Assembly (NCBI GenBank): GCA_019454045.1
Contig: SKCR01023374.1
Location: forward strand, 1 to 64,000
DNA length: 64,000 nt
DNA from: Zanthoxylum bungeanum
Taxonomy: Eukaryota; Streptophyta; Magnoliopsida; Sapindales; Rutaceae
Direction of reading: 5' to 3'
Shown here: positions 23,259-33,884 of the stretch, in pieces
How the letters are laid out: every line of letters begins with the position of its first letter
Position numbering within the stretch: the first letter of the stretch is position 1
Program-made: the position numbers and the translations under genes
Notes under the pieces: model-generated
The model's input: only the letters and a program-made list of their open reading frames with translations
Databases searched by the model: none
What the model was told of the DNA's origin: nothing

Positions 23259-24744
23259 TAGTTGGGAGTGGTGCTCATAGCGCCCAATTCCCGGTTGTAT
23301 TCTTGAGATACTACTGAAAAACGTATTAAATTTTAATAATATAAGCAGTTTATGTAATATCAATATTCCTTTTAATATGGTAAGATTATGACCTTAGAAT
23401 GACTAGTCATGATGCTGTTGTAAAAACGTCGCAACTGACATTGAGTTGGATCATGACATTGTCCATTCTCAGACAGTTTCTGGTCAAGGTTTACACTACT
23501 TGGTCCTATAGTAACCCGTTGAACCGGCACATTTCGTATACTGGAATACATGATTCCAATGGTTTCCTAATGAAAAAACTGAGTCTTGGAGACTCATATA
23601 GACATTTAGGTGTTTATAGAAGATAAAAACTGAACGCCTCACCGAAGATTCTTAATGAATGGTACACCAACGTCAATAAGACTCTTCTCGGGTTGAGTAG
23701 CATGTGTGATTCTTTGAATTGAGAATACCACTGTGGGCGCATGAGATATCTTCCACACTTAGATGGCAGTCACGTCACCGATTATTTAGAACAGACCTCC
23801 GCCTGTTCGTTGGGTGTGGATAGATCCTTAGGTGTCCTGTGTGTATCGAGATAAGATCCTTCATTTTTGTATATAGAGCATAGGTAGTCCATATGATTAG
23901 CAATCAGATAAAAAATCATGGCCCGTGGACACTTTAGAAGTCAGTTCTAAGTGTTCTCTTTTAGAGATTGCTAATAGAGACGTCGACGGGATTGTCCCAT
24001 AGAGATTTGACGTTTACATCTATATCTCTGGGATATATCCGGCAACCTGTGATAGAGGAATTATACATTTGCCATGACCTCGACCTGTATGATTTAGTGA
24101 GTTTATCCGTGGTTGTCATAATTTACGGGTGGATAAATTATGGACACGAAATTGGATTTCGTGACAGATATGCCTGAATCTAGAGAGTCTCGCTAATGAA
24201 ATATACTCGTAGAGCACTAGGGAAACATTTATAAATAATACTGATTATTTATAAAGTCGTTTAAAGGTTAAATGAAAAATACATGTGTTGGGGACCCGAT
24301 AGTCATTTCCTTAATTTTTGTGTATTTGCATTTAGTGTTAGATTAATTCAAATACACATTAATTAATTGTCAAATTAAGATATTTGACTAATATCATAAT
24401 ATATATGTATTTAATATTTATTGTAAATATAATACATATATTTAATATATTTGTATTTAAATAATTATTTAATTATTTAATAGTTAAATAATTAAATTAA
24501 TTAAAGATATAAATATTTTAAGTTGTGATATTTTGTAAATGCTTTTTGGTTGCCTTTGTTGACTTTAACCAAATCATTAAAGTTGTAATGATGTAAAGTT
24601 AACAAGTTGAAAATGCTTTAAATGAAACAAAATAAATATCTTGATATTTATATACCAAAAAATTCGGCCAAGGCCATTTTTTAAGTATAAATTATTTGTT
24701 TCATTTTAGGGTTTTAATTAACCTAAAACTCTTAACTCCACCGA
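23259..24744 (+). repeat. D: 3'-truncated copia LTR related to C
   Basis: Begins TAGTTGGGAGTGGTGCTC, a mutated form of the C LTR start, and follows the C LTR for about 1.5 kb at roughly 80% by eye. It keeps hairpins at 23580-23596 and 24117-24163. No PBS or second copy is seen; it breaks off where hAT-like sequence starts. It is a solo LTR or deletion remnant. Confidence 0.75.
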
Positions 24745-24830
24745 ACTGTTGCAAAAAAACTCGTAAATTCGGTCCGATTTGGTTCGGTTTGCGGTTTGGT
24801 TCGGTTCGATCGGTTTTTTGCCCACCCCTA
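24745..24830. mobile_element. Fragment of a hAT-like terminus
   Basis: Repeated GGTTCGGTTT/GGTTCGGTTCG words end in TTTTTTGCCCACCCCTA. Read from the right this is TAGGGGTGGGCAAAAAACCG, like the ends of many plant hAT elements and MITEs. The partner terminus and 8-bp duplication are not visible, so this is one end only. The left limit is approximate. Confidence 0.5.
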
Positions 24831-25579
24831 GTTGGTAGTATACACCATCATCAATAAGAATCTCCTCGATTCGAGTAGCATATGTGATCCTTTAACTGTA
24901 TGATAATATTTATTTTGAGTGTGATCCTTCACGCTTTGATGCAATTTATATCAGAGACCTTTCATGTTCTGATCGCTAAATGTTCTTCGGGTGTAGACTG
25001 ATGCTCTCGTTAATCGGTGTGTATCAAGATATGATCCATCAGCCTGTATGTGCACCATAAAGGGTTTAGGTATCCATGTTTATCAGTCACGATTCTTAAG
25101 ACTTTGGGGAAAGTCAATCACCTAGGATTTATCACATACACATCAGGAATAATGTTCTGTTTAATTATAAAGAATTATGGTTATGTCGACAATATGATAT
25201 GCACCTTGGAAACTTGACGGTATAATCTATGTTTCCTAAGCACAACTAAGATACCTTATGACAGAAAAATTATTAAACATATGTGATGACCTCGACTTGT
25301 ATAATTCGGAATGGTCGTTCGTGTTCTTCAGAATTTCAGAGGTGGTCGAATTGCGTACATATAAACTAGGTTCATATGACGAACAAGTCCGAACTTAGAG
25401 AGTCCTACAATATGAAGTGTACTTGTTGAGCACTTGGGTAGCCAATTATGTTTGATAATAAATAATATTTTTTTATTATAATTATCAATCAAAAATTAAT
25501 TGTTATTGGATAGCATTAATTATTTATTAGACTAATTGAGATTAATTAGATTAATCAAAATTTATAATCACATAAGGAT
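24831..25579 (+). repeat. B-type 3' LTR, first surviving part
   Basis: From GTTGGTAGTATACACC it follows the B 5' LTR from about its base 380 (8910 onward), at roughly 85% by eye, for example GATGACCTCGACTTGTATA at 25285 and 9338. Its first 380 bases are gone and it is split by E at 25580. Confidence 0.75.
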
Positions 25580-26316
25580 TGTTGATGGTGTTTTCAGGCA
25601 CTATAACATTTAAGACAGCATGACGAGGACAGAAGGGTAATTCCCTGACTGGTTGAGATCATTAAAGCCGACCCGACCACAACATGTGAAGATCGACCAC
25701 TTTGGTTCGGATGACCGAGCACTTTAAGGTCGGTATAAACACTCTCGGCATAAAAGACTGTCATGACCGACCTCATGAAGACCGACCAGACGGCGAGATG
25801 TATTCAAGATGACGACACCCTATTCTTGCGGATAAGATAAGCAGATTATCCTACTCTCACAAGGAAATGAAGTCAGAATCCAAAAAGGAATAAGAAAAGG
25901 GAAGGGAGAATCGGATTAGGAATCCTTACAAAAAGAGAAGAGACTAAGTTCAACTAGGATTTCTTATGCAAATAGGAGTCTGATTTCTGTATTACTATAA
26001 ATAGGAAGGCATAGTATGTGTAAAATCAGGATCAAATCATCAACAAAAACTAGTGATCTGAATCTTCAAGCTCTGACTTGTGGAGATCGAAGAAGAGTGT
26101 TTTAAGTAATAAAAGTACCATCTTTTTGTGTCCGTGGACGTAGGTCGGATCCAAATCCACCGAACCACGTTAAATCCCCTTATTGTTTGGTGTGTTTATC
26201 TGTTTTTTGCTAAATTGCCTTTGGTCCCCCATAACCAAACAAATTCACTATTGAGGGAGGATTTCCTCGGGAGTGATATTCCAATATTATCCTGAGACCA
26301 AAATCAGCCGTCAACA
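25580..26316 (+). repeat. 5' LTR of element E
   Basis: TGTTGATGG...CGTCAACA, 737 bp. ACTATAAATAGG near 25994 is a good TATA box. Substitutions against the 3' LTR are few (for example near 25733 and 26011). Confidence 0.95.
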
Positions 26317-26318
26317 GT

Positions 26319-26336
26319 TGGCACCGTCTGTGGGGA
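26319..26336 (+). promoter_or_regulatory. Primer-binding site of element E
   Basis: TGGCACCGTCTGTGGGGA, two bases after the LTR. It is close to TGGCGCCGTCTGTGGGGA, which is common in plant gypsy Tat-like elements. Confidence 0.75.
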
Positions 26337-26368
26337 ACTCAACAAAAAGCAACTCGCGTAGTCAGACA

Positions 26369-26590
26369 ATGGCGGAAGACGGAAGCCACCAACCATCAGG
26401 GAGCTCGGCTACAGATTGGATGGAGAAGATTGAGGAAAACCTTAGGAAAGAAAGGGAGGAAAGCCAAACTCTGCTAAAAACCATAGTAGACCGGTTGGAA
26501 AGGATAGAAGGAGCACACAATGGAAAATTCGAAGCCGGGACTAGCCGACGAAGGAACGACATAGCAGAAGAAAAAGAATTGTCGATATAA
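26369..26590 (+). CDS. Truncated gag-like N-terminus of element E
   Basis: 73 codons from the ATG at 26369 (MAEDGSHQPSG) to the stop at 26588. The middle (MEKIEENLRKEREESQ... DRLERIEG) is charged, helical and probably coiled coil, as in N-termini of Tat-type Gag. Downstream frames up to about 26860 are rich in Arg and Glu but broken. It is probably a gag relic; no capsid or zinc knuckle is seen. Confidence 0.5.
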   Translation: MAEDGSHQPSGSSATDWMEKIEENLRKEREESQTLLKTIVDRLERIEGAHNGKFEAGTSRRRNDIAEEKELSI

Positions 26591-27176
26591 GTGAGGACGA
26601 CAGACCCCGGAGGAGGGATCCTTACAGGGTAAGATCTGTAGTGGTTCAGGGAGATTCCCAGACCGAGGACACATGAGAGGAAGAGAGTGACAAATCGTCA
26701 CCAGACCCCTCCTATGATAGCCTTCGCAACACCGGCGAAAGGAGAAAGAATATGACGAAGAAGTACGAGAAGATACCGGCCACGAGAAGCACCACCCCCG
26801 GGATAACAGAAAGAAAGGAGACCACAGAAGGCGGAATGGAACCAAGGATAGCAACATGAAATCTTGGTTCGCCGGGACACTGAATTGAAAGATTCAGAAT
26901 TGTGTTTTGGAGACCTCAGACGGGACGCTGTTTTGAGGCATCCATGTTGTTGTTTATGCTTGCAAAAACGTTTTTTGGGATAGGTGCTAAGTCACCCCCA
27001 CCTTTTAATTTTATTTTCCAGAAATCTTGTTTTTATTTTTTGCCGATCTGACAGAGAGACGCCCATGCCAGATTCGGTAGGGTTTCAAAAGGTTGATTCA
27101 CTTCCCTTCTGAATAAAAACCCAGGGGGTAGTCGGCTCGGGGCTGGATTTCGTTCCGCCGAGACTACTTGTTCATT
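26591..27176 (+). other. Decayed gag tail and untranslated part of element E
   Basis: Purine-rich to 26870, then GCCGGGACACTGAATTG (26873) and AGGTGCTAAGTCACC (26982), both with counterparts in inverted element G (near 36480 and 36350). No intact frame. Confidence 0.5.
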
Positions 27177-27600
27177 CAGCTCGGGGTCGGTGTCCCACCG
27201 AGTCGGTTTCTTTGGACTGGGGAGGTAACATTCCCCCAGGTCCAAGTCTTTCGTTCAGCTCGGGGTCGGGTTATGTCCCACCGAGTCGGTTTCTTCGGAC
27301 TGGGGAGGTAACATTCCCCCAGGTCCAAATCTTTCACGCAGCTCGGGGTCGGGTTACGTCCCACCGAGTCGGTTTCCTTGGACTGGGGAGGTAGCATTCC
27401 CCCAGAGCCAAGTATCTCACACAGCTCGGGGTCGGGTTACGTCCCACCGAGCCGGTTTCCTTGGACTGGGGAGGTAGCATTCCCCCAGAGCCAAGTATCT
27501 CACTCAGCTCGGGGTCGGGTTATGTCCCACCGAGTCGGTTCCTTTGTATTGGGGAGGTAACATTCCCCTAGAACCCGAGTCTTTTACTCAGATCGGGGCC
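27177..27600 (+). repeat. About 83-bp tandem repeat, five copies, in element E
   Basis: Copies of CAGCTCGGGGTCGGG start at 27177, 27256, 27339, 27422, 27505 and a weak sixth at 27589, giving steps of 79-84 bases. Each unit also carries CCCACCGAGTCGG and ACTGGGGAGGTA. Chance open frames cross the array in both directions. Its position between gag and the 3' part matches the variable region in which plant Tat/Ogre elements are known to form tandem repeats. Confidence 0.9.
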
Positions 27601-27781
27601 GGGCTGTACCCCTCCGGTTCATGACGACCCCTGAAGGGTCTCGAAATTGTTCGGACAACAAAAAAAAAAGGAGAAAGACACGAAAGACACATAAAATACA
27701 TATATGTATATCAAAATACGACTTGAAGTTTTATTACAAAAGGTTAAAGTGTACACAGGGCCCCGGTCGGGTTACCCTTTC

Positions 27782-28570
27782 TCATTCAGCCCGCACAGGG
27801 GCAGGAATTTCTTCCTCAGTTCGCTCAGACAACGGAAGGATTGGCTCGATCTCGGGAGGAGGAACAACTGCTTCATCCTCGGCTGCACGGGAGACCTCTA
27901 CTTCAGGGACGGGAGGAGGGATCTTAAGGCAGTCCTCGCCGGAGGCTGGAATATCAGATCGTTCTTCTTGGGAAGCTCCGGAAGCCGGGACGACCGAAAT
28001 CGGGTCGGGATTCATAACCTCCTCGGTAGGGGGAGGGAGCCATTTCTGGAACTCCTCCTCGGAGATATCCCCCTTGCAATAGCTAATAGCCGCATGAATA
28101 GGATCCATATTCAAACCTGGCAGCACCATCGGTATCAGCTCAACACAGTCACCAACTCCCTCTAAGCGGATAGCCTCCTTCTCGGCTCAAGGTCGGCCTC
28201 TCTTTCCTCAAGCTCGGCTTCTTTCCTCTCTCAAGTCATCCCGGGCCCGCGCCATTTGTTCTTCATTGGCCTTCAATTTTGTTTCAACACTGGCCACCTT
28301 GGCCTTCAAAACGCCAATTTCAGATTGGGCGGTCTTCAAATCCTCTCGAGCATTGTCAGCAAGCTTTCGCTCCAGCGCAGCAGCAGCCTTAAGAGCCTTA
28401 TTAACTTTGAAGTTCTCAATGGCCGTCGACTCAAGGTTCTGAATCACCCCCTCCCGATCAGCCAATTTAGCCTCCACTTCCGAAAGGCGATTCTGAAGTC
28501 TCTGGGCCTGACCAACCTCGGACAACAGGCTCAAAAGAAGGTCCTTGTTCTTCGCCATGAGGTAAGTAGC
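27782..28570 (-). CDS. Exon 4 of antisense gene: coiled coil and C-terminus
   Basis: The acceptor TTTTTGTGCAG is followed by ATYLMAKNKDLLLSLL, exactly in phase with the end of exon 3. About 110 residues of heptad-rich Leu/Glu/Lys/Ala coiled coil follow. After frame breaks near 28230 and 28187 the sequence goes on to MVLPGLNMDPIHAAISY, EEEFQKWLPPPTEE and a proline/acid-rich tail with the stop at 27782. Continuity of sense across the breaks argues for a single exon damaged by indels. Confidence 0.65.
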
Positions 28571-28655
28571 CTGCACAAAAACAAAGAAAGTCAAGATACG
28601 AGATGAAGAAGACCGGGAACCAAAAATCAAGAAAAGAAAAAGAGAATAGAACTAC

Positions 28656-29180
28656 CTTTGCCATCTGAGAGCTCATCTCGGTGACCACAGCCTCGGACGA
28701 GATATCCTCATATCTCGAAGACCTCCTCAGGGGGAATCACCTCGTCGGCCAATTCATTGAAGGCCGGCACTAAATGGGAAGTGGCCTCCCGGATGCTTTC
28801 TCTCAGGTCATCCACCCCGAGGATTACAGAACCCTTTTGCTTTTTTGAGGAGCCCACGGATGATTTTTTACCCCGGCGAGCGCCTTTCTTCTTGCCCGGG
28901 ACAGGATCCTCCTCCTCCTCTTGGACCGGCTCGGTCTCCTCGGCCCCAAATTGACGCCTCCTTTTCCTCAAGGGCTTCGGCGGACTGGTGAGACGAGCAG
29001 ACCCCGATGATTGTGCACCAGGAGAAGACAGGTCACGAGCAGCCGGCTGAACTCTCCCCTGAGACGCCCTCCCAGCCTCGGCAGGATCAGGCTGTGCCCG
29101 GGAAGTTCCAGTTTCAGCATGACCGGCCTTCTTCATAGTACCGGCCAACTTCTCAAGAAACTTCGGCCTCTTCGACATGC
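28656..29180 (-). CDS. Exon 3 of antisense gene: basic linker region
   Basis: The acceptor is TTTTTGTAG before 29180. It encodes MSKRPKFLEKLAGTMKKAG, a Pro/Ala/Ser-rich stretch, KPLRKRRRQ and GKKKGARRGKKSS (possible nuclear localisation signals), then LGVDDLRESIREATSHLVP. One extra base near 28712 breaks the frame; the resumed frame reads SSEAVVTEMSSQMAK up to the donor AAG|GTAGTT. Confidence 0.65.
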
Positions 29181-29300
29181 CTACAAAAAGAAAAAATGGA
29201 GTCAGAACCCGAGCATATAAAGCACATGCTAAAAACAGTCAGCAATCATCTACCTATCCGACCTGAGACCTCCGAAGGGACGGTCCGAGTGAGGCCTTAC

Positions 29301-29412
29301 TCAACAAAGGCCGCATCATTAACCAATTCCCTCCAGTGGGCAGCATACCGATGAGCCCAGCCTACCCGCCTCCGAACCCGACGAGAAACCTTGGGAGCAT
29401 CTCGCCAACAAG
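29301..29412 (-). CDS. Exon 2 of antisense gene (predicted)
   Basis: Starts after the acceptor TTCCTCCCAG and reads ACWRDAPKVSRRVRRR across the splice, then AHWRELVNDAAFVE. The donor is probably GA|GTAAGG at 29301/29300. The preceding pyrimidine-rich intron is 84 bases. Joining to exon 3 as it stands leaves one base out of phase, so the 3' border is less sure. Confidence 0.55.
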
Positions 29413-29496
29413 CTGGGAGGAACCAGAGAAGTCAGAAACCTAAAAAAAACTAAAAACGGGAATGAAGAAAGAAAGAAGGGGTATTGAACTCCTAAC

Positions 29497-30235
29497 CTCC
29501 CGCCCTGAAGATATCCGGTACCAAAGTCTCCCCTTCATCCGACCTCAGGGTCCGCCCCCAATCTCCAGTGGCCCAGAACCAGAGATCTTTGAAGTTCTTA
29601 TTGGAATCAGGGAGTTTCTTGACAACGTTTGACGAGCTGTCATAAGCCGAAAGGTAATACCATCCGTGGTACGACCTAGGATTGGCCTTTAACCGGTATA
29701 ACCTCTTCACCTCTTCAAGAGAAGGCTCGCCGAGTCCTGCTCGGTGCCAAGCTACATACAACCTGGCCAGAATCCTCCAATTGTTTAGACTCAGCTGACA
29801 GGGGGCGATCTCCATCTCGGCCAACATCCAAGCGAAATAAGGTTGAATCGGCAGCCGCAGCCCACACTCAAAGAAGACAGGAAGAAGTGCCATCGAGCCC
29901 TCGTCAGGTTGGCTAGCACGATCCATAAGACCAGGAACTTCCAAAGCAATATCTATAGGAATGTTATATCGCAGTCGAAGAAGGGCGAGATCGTCCTCAG
30001 TTATTTTGGAAGGACGGTTCATATCCAGAGCCGACGATCCAAGTTCACCGGGCTCTAGGTCCTTCCGAGGAACCCTCTGATGGTAGGAGTCTTGTTCGAT
30101 CTCAGAGGGAGTAGGGGTAGTATCAAGGTCTTCTACACTAGGTGCCCCCGAACCCGAGGAGAGCTCCTCAGCAGGGGGAGTTGAGATCTTAACAGGCTTT
30201 TTAGGGGAGGAACCGCTGTCAGACATCCCTGACAC
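29497..30235 (-). CDS. Exon 1 of antisense gene: PF04195-like domain
   Basis: 246 codons plus one base from ATG at 30235. Residues 1-75 are low-complexity and acidic/serine-rich. Residues about 80-240 carry the globular domain: ALLRLRYNIP, ALLPVFFECGLRLPIQPYF, LNNWRILARLYVAW, KANPRSYHGWYYLSA and LPDSNKNFKDLWFW. If unspliced the frame ends FRAGG and a stop at 29492. Splicing at GGGAG|GTTAGG joins it in phase to exon 2. This is the best preserved ORF of the element. Confidence 0.8.
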
Positions 30236-30950
30236 CCAGAAAAATAAAGAAGGAAGGGGAAGTCAGTCTATGGCTAAAAGAAACTACTCACAGTCTCCAT
30301 GTTAGCTAAGCAGGTGATCTCTAAAAGTGCCCTAAAGCAGAACCCGGCAAACCATAAATCTTTCCCTAGCAAAACACAGATTCATAAAACACAAAAGGGG
30401 AAGAGGTCGTTCAGAAGACTTACTCGTTCTTCTCAGAAGAGGCAGAAGGTTGTTCAGTACGGGTGTGCCCATTCCTTATTTTCACAGCACGGAGGAAGAA
30501 AAAGACCACGGTTGAACTTCGAAAGCACGGAGTCGGGCAAATCACCGAGATATTTGCAGAAAAGAAGAAGAAATTGCCGAAAAAGATTGAACAGTGAAAG
30601 CCTCGCCCTCTTATAGTCATGGGAAAGACGCTCGTTACCATTGGATCTAAGGGAAGAGCCCGGATGAACGCCAAGCGTCGACTGCAAAATGGGTCTCCCA
30701 AGTAAAACAGACGGCTGAGATCAGCTCACTGTGAAGACGCCTCTGCACCGATCGATTCGTTCCCTTTTTTGGCGGGAACCCGTCGGATGTTTGACAAGTG
30801 TCAAACTTAGAAGAAACCCTAAAGTTGATTTGATAGGCATTTAAACGGACGTGACTGATTGCGTGTCTCGAGACGAAACGCTTAAAAAGAGGCAACAAAG
30901 CATTTCTCGACCCAAGACCGACCTCCAACAGAACAAGTCAGAAACACCTT

Positions 30951-30960
30951 CTTTATATAG
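30951..30960 (-). promoter_or_regulatory. Candidate TATA box for the antisense gene of element E
   Basis: The minus strand reads CTATATAAAG, a strong plant TATA form, 716 bases upstream of the exon 1 ATG and inside E just before its 3' LTR. A second candidate, CTATAAGAGG, lies at 30607-30616 on the same strand. Either would give a promoter internal to the element and opposite to the LTR promoter. Confidence 0.5.
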
Positions 30961-31000
30961 TTCCCGGCACCAACTTGCACGCTTGTTGGAACCGAGAACT

Positions 31001-31010
31001 AGGGGACAGA
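31001..31010 (+). promoter_or_regulatory. Polypurine tract of element E
   Basis: AGGGGACAGA immediately before the 3' LTR. Confidence 0.75.
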
Positions 31011-31747
31011 TGTTGATGGTGTTTTCAGGCACTATAACATTTAAGACAGCATGACGAGGACAGAAGGGTAATTCCCTGACTGGTTGAGATCATTAAAGCC
31101 GACCCGACCACAACATGTGAAGATCGACCACTTTGGTTCGGATGACCGAGCACTTTAAGGTCGGCATAAACACTCTCGGCATAAAAGACTGTCATGACCG
31201 ACCTCATGAAGACCGACCAGACGGCGAGATGTATTCAAGATGACGACACCCTATTCTTGCGGATAAGATAAGCAGATTATCCTACTCTCACAAGGAAATG
31301 AAGTCAGAATCCAAAAAGGAATAAGAAAAGAGAATGGAGAATCGGATTAGGAATCCTTACAAAAAGAGAAGAGACTAAGTTCAACTAGGATTTCTTATGC
31401 AAATAGGAGTCTGATTTCTGTATTACTATAAATAGGAGGGCATAGTATGTGTAAAATCAGGATCAAATCATCAACAAAAACTAGTGATCTGAATCTTCAA
31501 GCTCTGACTTGTGGAGATCCAAGAAGAGTGTTTAAGTAATAAAAGTACCATCTTTTTGTGTCCGTGGACGTAGGTCGGATCCAAATCCACCGAACCACGT
31601 TAAATCCCCTTATTGTTTGGTGTGTTTATCTGTTTTTCGCTAAATTTACCTTTGGTCCCCCATAACCAAACAAATTCACTATTGAGGGAGGATTTCCTCG
31701 GGAGTGATATTCCAATATTATCCTGAGACCAAAATCAGCCGTCAACA
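31011..31747 (+). repeat. 3' LTR of element E
   Basis: 737 bp, the same length as the 5' LTR and nearly identical, followed by the AGGAT target duplication. Confidence 0.95.
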
Positions 31748-31752
31748 AGGAT

Positions 31753-32934
31753 ATTATTATAATTTCTTAAATATATATACAATTGGAGGATATTTTGATA
31801 ATTACAAAATATGTAATAATATGTGTATATCACTTGATTAATTTGATTAATCAAGTAGTTAGAAATAAATAAAAAGATTACACCTAATTTGCTTATTTGA
31901 ACAAATTGAATTAAGTCCACCTAAAAGTTGATTAAAATTTTTATTAATTAAAAATTAAAAGCTTGATTATAAAATATAAGCTTGAATATTTTTGATTAAG
32001 TAAGAAGCTAACCTAAAGATTTGTGAGAAAAGGTTTGAAAAAGTTCTCTACAATTTTCAACAAAGATAAAAAGATTAGATTTTTCATCCAAGCTTGATAG
32101 GTAAGTTTGATCCTCTCCAAAAGGTTATATTTTCATTAGTGATTAGATATCATTAGTGAAACATATGGTGATGTGTTATGTATTTGATGTATAATAATAT
32201 AGCTTGAAGTTGAAATTATGTTGATGAATTGTGTATAGATGCCTTGGAAGCATGGAAATATAATATGGTTGTGATTGGGTCAATTTTTGTGGATGTTGGA
32301 CATGAAATACAAAATTGGAGTTTTGAACACTAGATGAAAAATTGGAGCTATGACTACCATTCTAGAATCATTTGATCATATTTAAGGGACCTAGAATTAT
32401 TCATGGGTTACTTTTTTGTGGGATTCTTGTTTGGTTAGTATTTTAGATTCAAAGTTTTGCATATATGAATTTTGAATAAATTTATGTTTTGTAAAAGTAT
32501 TTGATATTTTGAAAATTATGATTTTGTTCTTTAATATGTTTTGATGTTAAAAATTACATTTCGAGTGATTGAAATTATTTGGAAAAGGTTAGAAATTTAT
32601 TGGGTTAAAAACCCTTTGTATCAGCACTTTGTAAACCAGAGAGCTGATACAATATCAAACAAATTGAAAAGAAAAAAAATTGTTCCAGCCACAGGCGCGC
32701 ACTGTATCTCGCGCATTGTGCGCAGGCGATGTGTGTTGAAACTAGTTTTTTTGGTCAATTTTCGAGGTTCCAGACTTCGATTCATCCCTGATTTTTGCCT
32801 ATGGACTCGTAATGGAATATAATATGATATTTAATTATTTAGATATACACTCATGCTCAATATACGTGGGTCAGACCTGATTCTGCTTTATAGGACACCG
32901 ATTCAATACTAGGGTATCCGGATCCACTTCAATA
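31753..32934 (+). repeat. B-type 3' LTR, second part
   Basis: Continues the B LTR after E. It matches 9660-10937 in order (GAGGATATT..., the leader-like CTACCATTCTAGAATCA at 32350 and 10381, and the end near CACCGATTCAATACTAGGG). It ends about 32934 with CAATA where B has CAACA. Confidence 0.7.
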
Positions 32935-33136
32935 GGTTTTTTGTAATAACCATCATTATTTATATAAAACGATGATAGATTTTTAACCGTCATTAAATGT
33001 TATAACTTTCAATGACGCCACCTAGGATGATGGTTGCAAAACCGTCATTTGTTTTTGTTTTTTTTTTTTTCTTTTCTTTTATTTTATTTTATTTTATATT
33101 TTACAACCATCATATTTTTCATATTCTATAGTAGTG
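32935..33136. mobile_element. Possible CACTA-type transposon end
   Basis: Read from 33136 leftward the sequence is CACTACTATAG, then repeated GATGGTT/GACGGTT words, resembling CACTA (En/Spm-like) termini and subterminal repeats. The other terminus is not identified. A similar CCGTCAT/ACGGTTTTT patch sits at 33780-33830. Weak call. Confidence 0.35.
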
Positions 33137-33884
33137 TGCATAAGTCATCTTTGGATAATACTTCAAGCTTCCACAAATACTTGTAGACTTTGTTTCTTGC
33201 AAAGCAGCAAAAGTGAAGGAAAATCAACACAGATGATTGACTGAGATTCCTAAATTTTATTGAAAATTAGGACCTTAAAATCTAACAAATTTCAATTTTT
33301 AAGGCTTTATTTTTAAAATTCGTTTAGGACCTCTCAAAATTTAAGGAAATATGGTGCCACCCGTAATATGCCAAATTGGATAAAAGATTTTTCTTCATCA
33401 CGTTTGCAGGAGGAGTCTTGTGACCAATGGCCACATGAATGTAGTGAGAAAAACCATCTTTAAAAATTGTGGTGTGGAATCAAAAGATATTTTTAAATTA
33501 CATTTGTGAAAATGCTTGATTGACCAGTGATACAAGTAGTTATATTCTTGGTGATTGGTTGTTTAACTTGAAAGGATAAATTCATATAATCTGGTTCTGA
33601 TAGCATTCACAGTATGCCTTCTGCTTTCACTTACAGCTTGTTGCAATTTCATTATGTCTTCTTATTTTTTCCGCACCATTATGTGAAAAAAACATATCTT
33701 GACAATTAGAAACTATCATCTGAAAGGGGTTTTGATAGTTTTCTATCAATTATCGTAGGTGCAGTCAGATCACGTGACATACAAAAAAACCGTCATATTC
33801 ACATTAAGTTACGGTTTTTACCTGTCATAACTCTATCAATAATCTGACATAAAACATTTGGCGGGAACAGTTCATAACCCTTTG
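33137..33884. other. Unassigned AT-rich spacer
   Basis: No ORF, tRNA or element boundary recognised, apart from the CACTA-like patch at 33780-33830. Confidence 0.35.

Larger units (their letters stand above)
27782..30235 (-). pseudogene. Antisense spliced gene of element E: gypsy-type transposase-like domain protein with coiled-coil tail
   Basis: The minus strand holds four exons: 30235-29497, 29412-29301, 29180-28656 and 28570-27782. Exon 1 encodes a Ser/Pro-rich start and a domain like Pfam PF04195 (putative gypsy-type transposon domain), with FFECGLRLP, LNNWRILARL and LPDSNKNFKD. Exon 3 is basic and ends in frame with exon 4, which encodes a long coiled coil and a proline-rich acidic end. 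Splice borders read AG|GTTAGG...CCCAG|CT, GA|GTAAGG...TGTAG|GC and AAG|GTAGTT...TGCAG|GC. Single-base frame breaks near 28712, 28230 and 28187, plus a one-base phase mismatch at the exon 2/3 join, make this copy a pseudogene or carry sequencing indels. The function of this family is unknown; catalysis is not shown despite the Pfam name. Confidence 0.75.
25580..31747 (+). mobile_element. Element E: non-autonomous Ty3/gypsy Tat-like LTR retrotransposon with an antisense gene
   Basis: Two LTRs of 737 bp, about 99% identical by eye, lie inside a perfect AGGAT duplication (25575-25579 and 31748-31752). The 4.7-kb internal region has a PBS, a truncated gag start, an 83-bp tandem array, and then a spliced gene on the opposite strand up to near the 3' LTR. 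There is no protease, RT, RNase H or integrase. The high LTR identity suggests recent mobilisation in trans by an autonomous relative. Tat assignment rests on the PBS type, the array before the 3' end and the antisense ORF, and is inference. Confidence 0.9.
8528..32934 (+). mobile_element. Element B: old Ty1/copia retrotransposon, interrupted by C, D, a hAT-like end and E
   Basis: The 5' LTR (8528-10937), PBS, leader and gag-integrase remnant (11702-13631) are contiguous. Integrase then resumes for a short stretch at 23140 after insertion C. A B-type LTR lacking its first about 380 bases follows at 24831-25579 and, after E, at 31753-32934. RT and RNase H are missing, so a deletion accompanied the D or hAT events. 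The flanks (TTTAA left, GGTTT right) do not form a target duplication, so the right LTR could belong to a different copy. Confidence 0.65.

Noticed and set aside
25594..25776. 60-codon minus ORF repeated at 31025-31207
   Set aside because: Duplicate LTR sequence of element E, not a gene.
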